Source of the DNA: Candidatus Woesearchaeota archaeon
Lineage (GTDB): Archaea; Nanobdellota; Nanobdellia; Woesearchaeales; SM23-78
Direction of reading: 5' to 3'
DNA length: 64,000 bases
NCBI GenBank assembly: GCA_016935175.1
Contig: JAFGRK010000016.1
Location: 1 to 64,000, forward strand
The notes under the pieces are model-generated. The model did no database searches. It was not told the origin of the DNA and saw only the letters and a program-made list of their open reading frames with translations. The position numbers and the translations under genes are program-made. Positions 54,323-61,640 of the stretch are shown in pieces (the stretch's first letter is position 1; the number at the start of each line of letters is the position of its first letter).

Positions 54323-54724
54323 ATGAAAATAGCAATCTGCGGAAGCATGGCATTTGCCAAGGACATGCTCAGTGTAAAGAAAGAGCTGGAAAAAAGAGGG
54401 CATAAGGTGACTGTGCCTGATAGAACTGAAAAGCATGCTGATGGTACAATCAGGAATGAGGATAAATGGGAGAAGATTGAGCTTGACGTCATCAAAGCTT
54501 ATTTCAACGAGATAAAAAAGAATGATGCAATAATTGTGATAAACAAGGACAAGAACAACGTCAAAGGTTATGTGGGAGGCAATAGCCTGATAGAAATAGC
54601 TTTTGCCCATGTTCTTGGCAAGAAAATATTCCTGCTCAACTCAATACCTAACATGAGCTATTCAGATGAGATAGCAGCGATGAAGCCTGTGATAATAAAC
54701 AATAATCTTGATTTGATAAAGTGA
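54323..54724 (+). CDS. Nucleoside 2-deoxyribosyltransferase-like protein
   Basis: A 133-residue alpha/beta protein. It starts with KIAICGSMAF (nucleotide-binding loop) and has DAIIVINKDKN, GGNSLIEIAFAH (catalytic Glu region) and IFLLNSIP, the order seen in nucleoside 2-deoxyribosyltransferase-like/DUF4406 proteins. It would act on nucleosides or nucleotides. The ATG at 54323 is leaderless from the TATA box at 54291. The next gene, a Nudix hydrolase, begins 5 bp after its stop. Confidence 0.65.
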   Translation: MKIAICGSMAFAKDMLSVKKELEKRGHKVTVPDRTEKHADGTIRNEDKWEKIELDVIKAYFNEIKKNDAIIVINKDKNNVKGYVGGNSLIEIAFAHVLGKKIFLLNSIPNMSYSDEIAAMKPVIINNNLDLIK

Positions 54725-54729
54725 AACAA

Positions 54730-55287
54730 ATGGACCTTGAGAAAGTAGATGTCTTGGACAATCATGGAAAGCTTACAGGAGAGATAATGCTCAAGACAGA
54801 AGCTCACAAGAAAGGCGTGTGGCACAGGGCAGTCCACATCTGGGTTTATAATTCCAAGGGTGAGTTATTGCTGCAGAAAAGGGCAAAGAAGAAAAAATAT
54901 TACCCTGGGCTGTGGGACATCTCAGCAGCAGGCCATGTGAGCGCAGGCCAAAGCTATCAAGAGGCAGCGCAAAGAGAGCTTTTTGAGGAGCTAGGCATAA
55001 TGTGCCATGCTAAAGCATTAAAGCCTATCAAATTATGGAAGCTCAAGCAAGACCTTTCCAAGCCATTCCTTAAAAACAGGGAGTTTGTGAAAGGCTACTC
55101 TTTAAGATGGGATGGGAATGTTGCCTCCTTAAGGCTGCAGGAAGAAGAGGTTGAGCAAGCCAAGCTTATGCCTATTGATGATTTTGAATCCAATATAATG
55201 AACGATGAGAAAAGCTTAACGTACGTCCCTCAAAGAAAATATTACCTTGAAGGGATAGCCCTCTTGAAGAAAGAGATGGGCAGATAA
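54730..55287 (+). CDS. Nudix hydrolase
   Basis: A 185-residue Nudix protein resembling the YfcD/IPP isomerase group. The Nudix box reads G-x5-Q-x7-RELFEELGI, with the first Glu replaced by Gln and the catalytic RELFEEL part intact. LLQKRAKKKKYYPGLWD precedes it. Members hydrolyse nucleoside diphosphate-linked compounds. ATG 54730 is chosen over a GTG at 54721 that overlaps the upstream stop. Partner gene: the deoxyribosyltransferase-like protein. Confidence 0.85.
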   Translation: MDLEKVDVLDNHGKLTGEIMLKTEAHKKGVWHRAVHIWVYNSKGELLLQKRAKKKKYYPGLWDISAAGHVSAGQSYQEAAQRELFEELGIMCHAKALKPIKLWKLKQDLSKPFLKNREFVKGYSLRWDGNVASLRLQEEEVEQAKLMPIDDFESNIMNDEKSLTYVPQRKYYLEGIALLKKEMGR

Positions 55288-55306
55288 TCTCCCTGGTAAG
55301 GTTGTG

Positions 55307-55795
55307 CTAGCTAAAAATCTTCTTGACAACTTCCAAGGCAACTTCTCTCTTGCGAGGGAAAGCAGCAATGCTTATCTTGATATGGAAGCATTCTCCGCAG
55401 TCAGTTATGTTGAGCTGATTGTTCATCAGGCTCTTCTTATCCAGCCTTATGAAGAAGTCAAGTTTTTCATCAAGCCTGTTCTCCTGGCGGATAAGCATCA
55501 GCCTCTGGGCAGGGTCGAGCTTCTCATTCAATGACTTCAAGAAAGCATTAGTAAGCCTCTCCTTCTCAAGCACCACTTCAAGGATGACAATCTCCCGCTT
55601 GTTAAAGCCTGTCGCGGTGCTCCTAACCACAGGAATCTTCTCATCTTCCAAGTTAAATGGAAACAAGCCGAGAAATTTCTCCCTGATTAGCTTCTCATCC
55701 TCCTCTGGCTTCTGTAAGTCTTGACTTACAGATTCAACAGATTTATCTGTTGTTTTGATGAACACATTTACCTTGACATTGTGGGCGAGCTTCAT
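55307..55795 (-). CDS. RNA-binding protein, PH1010/DUF54 family
   Basis: A 162-residue basic protein resembling archaeal RNA-binding proteins of the DUF54 family, which have been predicted to be exosome-associated. Features include a beta-strand HNVKVNVFIKTTDK, a basic hydrophobic segment with the TGFNKREIVILEV stretch, and LRLIRQENRLDEKLDFFIRLDK-like helices. Family assignment is by pattern memory only. The start is leaderless (TATA region ACTTTAAAATAAGC near 55817, minus strand). Confidence 0.65.
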   Translation of the reverse strand: MKLAHNVKVNVFIKTTDKSVESVSQDLQKPEEDEKLIREKFLGLFPFNLEDEKIPVVRSTATGFNKREIVILEVVLEKERLTNAFLKSLNEKLDPAQRLMLIRQENRLDEKLDFFIRLDKKSLMNNQLNITDCGECFHIKISIAAFPRKREVALEVVKKIFS

Positions 55796-55894
55796 GGCAT
55801 ATGGAAGAATCTGCTTATTTTAAAGTGTTTTGATGGAAAAAGCTGCCAGCCTGGGTGCCGAGGGCGACTTTTTCCCAGAATTAAGTATAATAAA

Positions 55895-55903
55895 TTTTAT
55901 AAA
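55895..55903 (+). promoter_or_regulatory. TATA box of nucleoside phosphorylase gene
   Basis: TTTTATAAA is about 26 bp before ATG 55926, supporting a leaderless start at 55926 rather than the upstream TTG at 55917. Confidence 0.55.
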
Positions 55904-55925
55904 CTAGGCTAAGAAATTGTTGTCC

Positions 55926-56705
55926 ATGGCCTTTCCTAATTTAAAAAATAAGCACGCAGAAGAAGCAGTATTTTCCCCAAAGCAATTCCTGGGCTATCAT
56001 AAGAAGATAGGTAGGACGCTAAAGCTTAGGCCTCCCAGAGGGGCTGTTTTTTATTTTTCAAGAAAAGACCCGAACCATTATGTCAAGGGCTATACCTATG
56101 ACAAGCATGATGTATCTGGAGCTAATTTCTATTATATAAGAGAGACTCAAGGAAGAGTGGCTTTTGTCGGAGGATTTGGGATAGGAGCGCCAGCTGCCAC
56201 TACAGTGCTTGAAGAGATGATTGCTTGGGGAGTGAAGAGGTTCATCCTTGTCGGGGACGCTGGAGGCCTGCAAAAGCATCTTAACATAGGAGACCTTGTG
56301 GTATGCGACAGGGCTATAAGGGATGAGGGGACATCACATCACTACTCAAAGCACTCAAAGTATGCTTATGCCAGCAAAGGCATTACAGAGCAAATAAAAG
56401 CAGAGCTAGAAAGGCAAGGGCAAAAATACCTGGTAGGAACAAGCTGGACCATTGATGCTCCTTACCGGGAAACTGTGAAAGAGGCAAAACAATACCAAAA
56501 GGAAGGTGTGCTCACTGTTGAGATGGAAGCATCAGCGATGTTTGAGGTAGCTAAATATCGGGGAGCAGAGATTGGCGCCATTTTCACAGTGAGTGATTCT
56601 CTTGCAGAGCTAGAATGGAATCCTCAGTTCCACTCAAAAAAGCTTCTTAACAGCAAGCCAGCCAAGTTCAAGGCAGCCATTGATGTGCTTTCAAGGAAAG
56701 ATTGA
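55926..56705 (+). CDS. Nucleoside phosphorylase (PNP/UDP family)
   Basis: A 259-residue phosphorylase. GFGIGAPAATTVLEEMIAWG, then VGDAGGLQ in the phosphate-site position (GTCGGL in uridine phosphorylase), and VEMEASAMFEVAK (ribose-binding Glu, purine/uridine site) are the family motifs. It would cleave nucleosides to base and ribose 1-phosphate. It is followed, with the stop overlapping nothing, by the phosphodiesterase gene 29 bp later. Base preference not determined. Confidence 0.88.
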   Translation: MAFPNLKNKHAEEAVFSPKQFLGYHKKIGRTLKLRPPRGAVFYFSRKDPNHYVKGYTYDKHDVSGANFYYIRETQGRVAFVGGFGIGAPAATTVLEEMIAWGVKRFILVGDAGGLQKHLNIGDLVVCDRAIRDEGTSHHYSKHSKYAYASKGITEQIKAELERQGQKYLVGTSWTIDAPYRETVKEAKQYQKEGVLTVEMEASAMFEVAKYRGAEIGAIFTVSDSLAELEWNPQFHSKKLLNSKPAKFKAAIDVLSRKD

Positions 56706-56734
56706 TAAATTCTAGAGGAGTATCAGTTGATATC

Positions 56735-57895
56735 ATGAAAAAAATCTACTTACCCAACTACAAGGACGGAAGCATTGTCAACCTGATGGCTTCGATAGAG
56801 AAATCTTTAGGGGGAAAGCCTCTTTATAAGCCTCTCAAAGGCTTCAAGCCTGATGAGCTAAAAAGATTCAGCAACATCATCCTCATAGTTATCGATGGAC
56901 TGGGCTATGATTATCTCATGCGCAATGGAAAAGGCAGCTTTCTTAAGAAGCACCTGAGAAAAAGCATCACTTCAACTTTTCCATCGACCACTGCATCAGC
57001 CATTACTGCTTTCAACACAGGAGTGGCTCCCCAGCAGCATGCCATCACTGGCTGGTTCACCTGGCTGAAAGAATTAGGGGCTGTTTTTACCATCTTGCCT
57101 TTTGTCCCTCGCTACAACAATCATTCTGGCAGGACTTTGGAGCCAAAAGCAATATTTGACTATTCGACCTTTGAGAGCAGGCTGAAAATTAGCACTTACA
57201 AGCTTTACCCAAAGAAAATCGTGAAAAGCGATTACACATCCTCCAATAGCAAGGGAGCCAATCTCATGCCTTACACTGCCCAATCAAGCTTTTTCAAGGC
57301 GATTGTGAAGCTGGCCAAGCTTGATAGGAAAAAGAAGTTCATACATGCTTATTGGCCTGGCTTTGACACTGAATGCCATCATCACAGCCCAAAGAGCAAG
57401 AAGGCTTTGCTGCACTTCAAGAAGCTGGACAGAGGATTAGGCTTATTCATCAAGAAGATGCAAGGAACAAGCTCAATCATTATAATAACTGCAGACCACG
57501 GCCAGATAGATGTGCCTGTTAAGAGCAGGATAAGCCTGAAAGATCACCCTGAGCTTGCTAAAACCTTGGCTTTGCCTTTGTGCGGTGAGCCAAGGGCTGC
57601 TTATTGCTATGTGCATGCGCCCAAGGCAAAGCAGTTTGAGAAGTATGCTAAGACCAAGCTAAAGAAGTGTTGTTGGCTGTTCAAGAGTGAAGATTTGATA
57701 AGTAAGAATTGGTTCGGGCTTTTCAAGCCTAACCCAAAGCTTCTTGACAGGGTTGGTGATTATGTCTTGGTGATGAAAAAGGATTATGTCATCAAAGACT
57801 TCCTAATAACAGAGAAAGAGCACTTTCTCCTGGGAAACCACGGGGGCGTGAGCAGGCAGGAGATGCTGGTGCCTCTGATAGTGGTAAAGCCTTGA
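56735..57895 (+). CDS. Alkaline phosphatase-superfamily phosphodiesterase
   Basis: A 386-residue protein of the type I phosphodiesterase/nucleotide pyrophosphatase group. Metal and catalytic elements in order: ILIVIDGLG (Asp ligand), TSTFPSTTA (catalytic Thr), GFDTECHHH, ITADHGQID and GNHGG (His ligand). No signal peptide is seen, so it is cytoplasmic. ATG 56735 is used; upstream in-frame extensions overlap the phosphorylase gene. It probably acts on nucleotides or phosphonates. Confidence 0.85.
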   Translation: MKKIYLPNYKDGSIVNLMASIEKSLGGKPLYKPLKGFKPDELKRFSNIILIVIDGLGYDYLMRNGKGSFLKKHLRKSITSTFPSTTASAITAFNTGVAPQQHAITGWFTWLKELGAVFTILPFVPRYNNHSGRTLEPKAIFDYSTFESRLKISTYKLYPKKIVKSDYTSSNSKGANLMPYTAQSSFFKAIVKLAKLDRKKKFIHAYWPGFDTECHHHSPKSKKALLHFKKLDRGLGLFIKKMQGTSSIIIITADHGQIDVPVKSRISLKDHPELAKTLALPLCGEPRAAYCYVHAPKAKQFEKYAKTKLKKCCWLFKSEDLISKNWFGLFKPNPKLLDRVGDYVLVMKKDYVIKDFLITEKEHFLLGNHGGVSRQEMLVPLIVVKP

Positions 57896-57931
57896 CTGTT
57901 GGTTGGCTATTCTTAAGAATATTTCCCAAGC

Positions 57932-58921
57932 TTAGTAGTCAGTGCTATAGGTCAGGTGGTGCTCTCCTGGCAGCTTTCTTGTCGCACCCCAAAGCTTGTA
58001 ATCCACATGAAGGGCATTTATGCTTCCAGGCCCTTTTATCTCATTTATCCTGTCTATCAGCATTTTGCAGGCGTGTATGGTGCTCGCCCTTATCTCAAGC
58101 TCTTCCCTTGAATGCCTGGGGATTTCAATACTGTTGTCAACCTTGTCTGCCAGGCTCTTATCATAGGTTAGTATGCCTAGTCCTCTCAGGCCTTTGGGAA
58201 GCACATAGTCTGCGAAAACTGTGAGCTCGTCAATGTCTTCCATTGCCATGAGACCCTCCCCTCTGAACCTTCCGTAGGTCATGGCAGGCGCTAGTTGCGC
58301 TCTCTTGTCAAATATGACCAGCTTGCCATCATAGTGAGCAGAGTCATCGAATGATGGGAACTCAGAGGTCAATCTCTCTACCAATCCTTCGCCATCATTG
58401 AAAAGCCTGTTGTCAGAGTCTTCTACCAAGTTGTAGAAGTGCCCGTCATAGTTCTCGCAAAGCACTTGTCCTACTTCCCTAAAGATATTCAGCCTTTCAT
58501 CGAACAACGGAATCCTGATGTTGCCTTCAAAGATCTTTTCCATCTCAAACTTGGAGATGTCACTGAGGAAATCCCCATCTAGTAGTTCAGGGAAATCACC
58601 TTCGTAGGCTTTCTTAAGGCAAGCCCACATGCCAGTGGCTCCCTTGTAGGGAGCCCCATTGTAGGATGCTTCAAATTTTATTTTTTTATCCCGGCTTCTC
58701 CTGAAGTCATCATAGCAAAAATTTATTGTGTTGCCCAGGAAAAAGAAATCTATCACTTCCTTGCTATTGCCTTCCAGGAAGACAGGCATGTGCCAGTCGG
58801 GCATCTCTAGCTTCTCATCGGCAAACTTCTTGGCTGTCTCCTCAAGCTTTTCCCTGTTGATGAAAACGTATTTTGGCTCTTCCACTAGGAAGCGCGTTGA
58901 CTCAAGAACCTCATTACCCAT
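57932..58921 (-). CDS. Queuosine salvage protein, DUF2419/Qng1-like
   Basis: A 329-residue protein of the DUF2419 family. The identification rests on segments typical of the family: FLGNTINFCYDD near residue 80, FDKRAQLAPAMTYGRF, TVFADYVLPKGLRGLGILTYD, SREELEIRASTIHA and a C-terminal HVDYKLWG followed by HHLTYSTDY. The human homologue is a queuosine 5'-phosphate glycosylase that frees queuine for tRNA modification. It has its own TATA box (minus strand, about 58956-58968) and a GGAGGG ribosome binding site. It converges with the phosphodiesterase gene. Confidence 0.87.
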   Translation of the reverse strand: MGNEVLESTRFLVEEPKYVFINREKLEETAKKFADEKLEMPDWHMPVFLEGNSKEVIDFFFLGNTINFCYDDFRRSRDKKIKFEASYNGAPYKGATGMWACLKKAYEGDFPELLDGDFLSDISKFEMEKIFEGNIRIPLFDERLNIFREVGQVLCENYDGHFYNLVEDSDNRLFNDGEGLVERLTSEFPSFDDSAHYDGKLVIFDKRAQLAPAMTYGRFRGEGLMAMEDIDELTVFADYVLPKGLRGLGILTYDKSLADKVDNSIEIPRHSREELEIRASTIHACKMLIDRINEIKGPGSINALHVDYKLWGATRKLPGEHHLTYSTDY

Positions 58922-58978
58922 AGTATCCCCTCCGGGCTTACCAAGAAAACTGGAAATTATATAAACTTTGCCATTAGG

Positions 58979-59395
58979 CTAGGATAGTAACTTGAGAAGG
59001 AACTCTTTGCTCCTGTGCTTGCCATAATACCTGTACCAATCAGGCTTCAGGCAAATCTTCTGCCTTATGCGCTTTTTTATTATTTGCAAATCCTGCGGAT
59101 TTGGGCTCCAATCATTGATTAGCTTCTTGTCAATGCCTTTGTTGTAGATGGTTTTTCTTGCGGCAAACCCTCTTTTTCTCATCTCCCTCTTCAAGAGCTC
59201 ATGCCTTTTTCTCAAATAGCCTATTTTGTTCTTGAAAAACTTGATGTGGCCCTTTCCAAGGCAATAATCCTTAGGAATGCCTTCCAAGCCCTGATGCGCT
59301 CTGACATAGGCCATGAGCATTAGCATCTCATCATACTCTGCAACAAGGTGCTGGTCTGTGAGCTTACTAGGGCTTATTAGGTTAATCCTTACCAT
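58979..59395 (-). CDS. Pyrimidine-dimer DNA glycosylase (T4 endonuclease V-like)
   Basis: A 138-residue protein, the same length as T4 DenV. The N-terminus MVRINL, the stretch DQHLVAEYDEM with Glu23 at the catalytic position, the LGKGHIKFF segment and the C-terminal PDWYRYYGKHR all match. The enzyme cleaves the glycosylic bond at UV-induced pyrimidine dimers and nicks the strand using its N-terminal amine. ATG 59395 is chosen because a TATA box (AAAATATTAAAAAG, about 59418-59430, minus strand) fits a leaderless start and the residue numbering aligns exactly. Residue 2 is Val where T4 has Thr. Confidence 0.88.
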   Translation of the reverse strand: MVRINLISPSKLTDQHLVAEYDEMLMLMAYVRAHQGLEGIPKDYCLGKGHIKFFKNKIGYLRKRHELLKREMRKRGFAARKTIYNKGIDKKLINDWSPNPQDLQIIKKRIRQKICLKPDWYRYYGKHRSKEFLLKLLS

Positions 59396-59440
59396 AAGGT
59401 TGCGAAAAGCCATGCCCTTTTTAATATTTTTTAATGTTTT

Positions 59441-59603
59441 GGTGCTGTAGAAAGTCTCGCTGGCGCTCGACCTAGCACCTTAAAAATGCAAGAGCTATAT
59501 CCATAGGTGCTGCCTCCCCGACTGGGGCGACCCCCGGCAACGCACAACATTACCTGTTTTAAAGGCATTTTTACCTTAAGGTGCTTACTTTTTCTACAGC
59601 ACC
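59441..59603. mobile_element. MITE-like foldback element, 163 bp
   Basis: Perfect 13-bp terminal inverted repeats, GGTGCTGTAGAAA at 59441-59453 and its complement ending at 59603. An exact 9-bp direct repeat, TAATGTTTT, flanks it at 59432-59440 and 59604-59612. Inner complementary arms (AGCACCTTAA at 59474 and TTAAGGTGCT at 59576-59585) extend the foldback, and the loop contains a short CCCC-GACT-GGGG stem. It has no coding capacity. It lies between the divergent endonuclease V and presenilin-like genes. Its terminal sequence shares the GGNNNNGTNGAAA form with the element at 17988. Confidence 0.75.
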
Positions 59604-59664
59604 TAATGTTTTCGAGCTTTTTTAAAGTTTTTGCACAATACTTAAATACTAGTAATCAACCTTT

Positions 59665-60612
59665 ATGCCTGAGATGAAGCATGAACTAAGCGTCACAGTG
59701 GTGCTGATAATATTCTTCTTAGTTGCTCAAATAGTAGGATTGTCTCTCATCAACATCGATATAAGAGACGTTCAAGTGGTTGATGGCAAAGTCACTCTTG
59801 TCCATTCAGAGACCAGCCTAGGCCCAAGGCCTGAGATGAGCGGGCTAGGAACATTCCTATACATAGCCATAGGCTTGTTGATAGGCACTATCCTGATATT
59901 GCTCATAATTCGCATGAAAAAAGTAAATCTTTGGAAAGCCTGGTTCTTCCTGGCTGTGTTCATGGCCATAAGCCTCTCACTAGGGGTGTTCCTAAAGCCA
60001 GTGCTTGCTTTTGTGATTGCACTAGCATTAGCCATCTTCAAGATTTACAAGCCAAATGTTTTTGTGCACAACCTAACAGAAGTGCTCATGTACGCAGGCA
60101 TAGCAGTGTTCTTGGTGCCATTGCTCAATGTGTTCTGGGCATCAATGCTGCTGATAGCCATCTCCATCTATGACTTCATAGCAGTCTTTAAGAGCAAGCA
60201 CATGGTCAAGATGGCTAAGTTCCAGACCCAAAGCAAGGTGTTTGCAGGCTTATTCGTCCCTTATAAAACAAAGGCAGAGCCGATGCCAGCGCCAGCCATT
60301 GAAAAAAAGAAGGCCTCCAGGACCAGCAGCGCAAAAGAGCTGCCCATACCCAAGCCAGAGAAAAAGAACGCCATACTCGGAGGAGGAGACATAGCCTTCC
60401 CATTATTGTTCTCAGGAGCAGCCATGGAAAGCCTGGTGATTAAAGGATTGCCGCTAGCAACAGCGCTTTTGCAGACCATGATAATAACTGCCACAACTAC
60501 CATCGCAGTAGCCTTGCTCTTCATATTTGCAAAGAAAGACAAGTTCTACCCAGCCATGCCCATCATCAGCGCAGGATGCTTTGTAGGCTATGGGATATTA
60601 TTGCTGCTCTAA
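59665..60612 (+). CDS. Presenilin-like intramembrane aspartyl protease
   Basis: A 315-residue membrane protein with about nine predicted helices. The catalytic aspartates of the presenilin/signal-peptide-peptidase family are present: D170 in IYDFIAVF (YD motif) and D242 in GGGD (GxGD). A PAMPI motif near residue 297 corresponds to the PAL element. A charged cytosolic loop with Lys/Ser/Pro separates the two halves, as in archaeal presenilin homologues. It cleaves membrane-spanning segments. The start may be ATG 59665 or 59674. Confidence 0.87.
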   Translation: MPEMKHELSVTVVLIIFFLVAQIVGLSLINIDIRDVQVVDGKVTLVHSETSLGPRPEMSGLGTFLYIAIGLLIGTILILLIIRMKKVNLWKAWFFLAVFMAISLSLGVFLKPVLAFVIALALAIFKIYKPNVFVHNLTEVLMYAGIAVFLVPLLNVFWASMLLIAISIYDFIAVFKSKHMVKMAKFQTQSKVFAGLFVPYKTKAEPMPAPAIEKKKASRTSSAKELPIPKPEKKNAILGGGDIAFPLLFSGAAMESLVIKGLPLATALLQTMIITATTTIAVALLFIFAKKDKFYPAMPIISAGCFVGYGILLLL

Positions 60613-60640
60613 AAACCAGTCGTTCTTATGTGCTTGAGAA

Positions 60641-61465
60641 CTAAACCTGCTTGAAAGGCTCAAGAGTGACCTGCCTCATCCTTGGCGAGAAACTAGCAGG
60701 GTTGACCATGAGGCCGTCATAGGCAGCAGCCACTTCTACCTGGCACTCTCGCTGCACATCCCTGGCAACATACATTGGGTTAACTTCAAGCATCTTAATC
60801 CCGAAATGGGTGAGAATAGCATACTTAGGCTTGATCCTCTTGAGCAGCTTGATAGCATCAGTTACATTAAGGTGACCAGTCCCTTTTATGTCAGCAGGAT
60901 ACTTGCAGTTGATAATCAACAGGCTGCAATGCTTGTACTGGTCAGCGATCTCATCAGTGTATTCTGTGTCAGAAGTATAGCCTACTCTGTACCTGGGAGT
61001 CTCAAAGATGAATCCTACTCCTTCGCTGTCAAAGTGCTGAGTCTTGGTAGTGTAAATATTGACATTGTTTATGCCGATCTTAGCTCCTGGCTCAAGCTCA
61101 ATCACCTTCTCAACAAAACCCTTGCTGCGATTAGTGAGTATGGGAAGCTCTTTATCATCTCCCTGAGCAACTTTCTTGCTGCAGACCAACACACCAATCC
61201 TGTCAAGGCCAGAGACGCTCAAAGCCTCAAGAACAGCATTGACCTCAGTAGCATGATTAGTGTGCGCATGGCTCACAAGCACAGCAACAGTGTCCCTGAT
61301 GCTCACATCAGCCTGCCTAGCCCTTGCCAGGCAACCAGGCCCAGGGTCAAGAACAAACTGGCTGCCCTCAAGCTCAAGAATGATGCCTCCGCTAGCCCTT
61401 ATCTGCTTGCCGACAACAATAGAATCCCCACCAGTGCCTAGGAACAAGATTGAATTATCCAACAA
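60641..61465 (-). CDS. MBL-fold metallohydrolase
   Basis: A 274-residue metallo-beta-lactamase-fold protein. The metal motif HAHTNH at residues 66-71 differs from HxHxDH in having Asn for the second metal-site Asp. The later strand ends GYTSDTEY, LLIINCKYP and a CAILTHFG-like segment supply further ligands. Start codons are TTG 61465 or TTG 61462, with GAGGTGA 3 or 6 nt ahead. The leader can fold into two hairpins, the second covering the ribosome binding site. RNase Z or phosphodiesterase relatives are possible. Confidence 0.75.
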   Translation of the reverse strand: MLDNSILFLGTGGDSIVVGKQIRASGGIILELEGSQFVLDPGPGCLARARQADVSIRDTVAVLVSHAHTNHATEVNAVLEALSVSGLDRIGVLVCSKKVAQGDDKELPILTNRSKGFVEKVIELEPGAKIGINNVNIYTTKTQHFDSEGVGFIFETPRYRVGYTSDTEYTDEIADQYKHCSLLIINCKYPADIKGTGHLNVTDAIKLLKRIKPKYAILTHFGIKMLEVNPMYVARDVQRECQVEVAAAYDGLMVNPASFSPRMRQVTLEPFKQV

Positions 61466-61533
61466 AAATCACCTCATGATTTTTGGGGGCTCAAAAAGCT
61501 ACGCTTTTTGTTGTCCACGTTGCTTACACCCCC
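61464..61533 (-). promoter_or_regulatory. Structured leader over the MBL gene ribosome binding site
   Basis: On the minus strand the leader begins near GGGGG (61529-61533), which can pair with CCCCC (61485-61489). Within it is an 8-bp hairpin, CAAAAAGC/GCTTTTTG (61492-61510). The next hairpin, AAAAATCA/TGATTTTT (61464-61484), holds GAGG in its loop and overlaps the ribosome binding site GAGGTGA and the TTG start. A TATA-like GAATATACC (61548-61556) precedes it. Confidence 0.45.
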
Positions 61534-61591
61534 TAACCCTATTAGAGGGTATATTCTGGTTAATAAGTTTTGCGGTAAAAAGCCTAAAAAA

Positions 61592-61600
61592 GCATATAAA
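61592..61600 (+). promoter_or_regulatory. TATA box of Cys-rich lipoprotein gene
   Basis: GCATATAAA is about 45 bp before ATG 61641, with GAGGTGGT in the short leader. Confidence 0.5.
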
Positions 61601-61640
61601 CAACCCAGCATTACCTTTTGAGAATAGCGAGGTGGTATTC

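Noticed and set aside
61260-61640. Upstream extension of the lipoprotein frame by 127 codons into the MBL gene
   Set aside because: It is antisense to the coding sequence of the MBL gene and contains no signal peptide. The ATG at 61641 has a ribosome binding site, TATA box and signal peptide.
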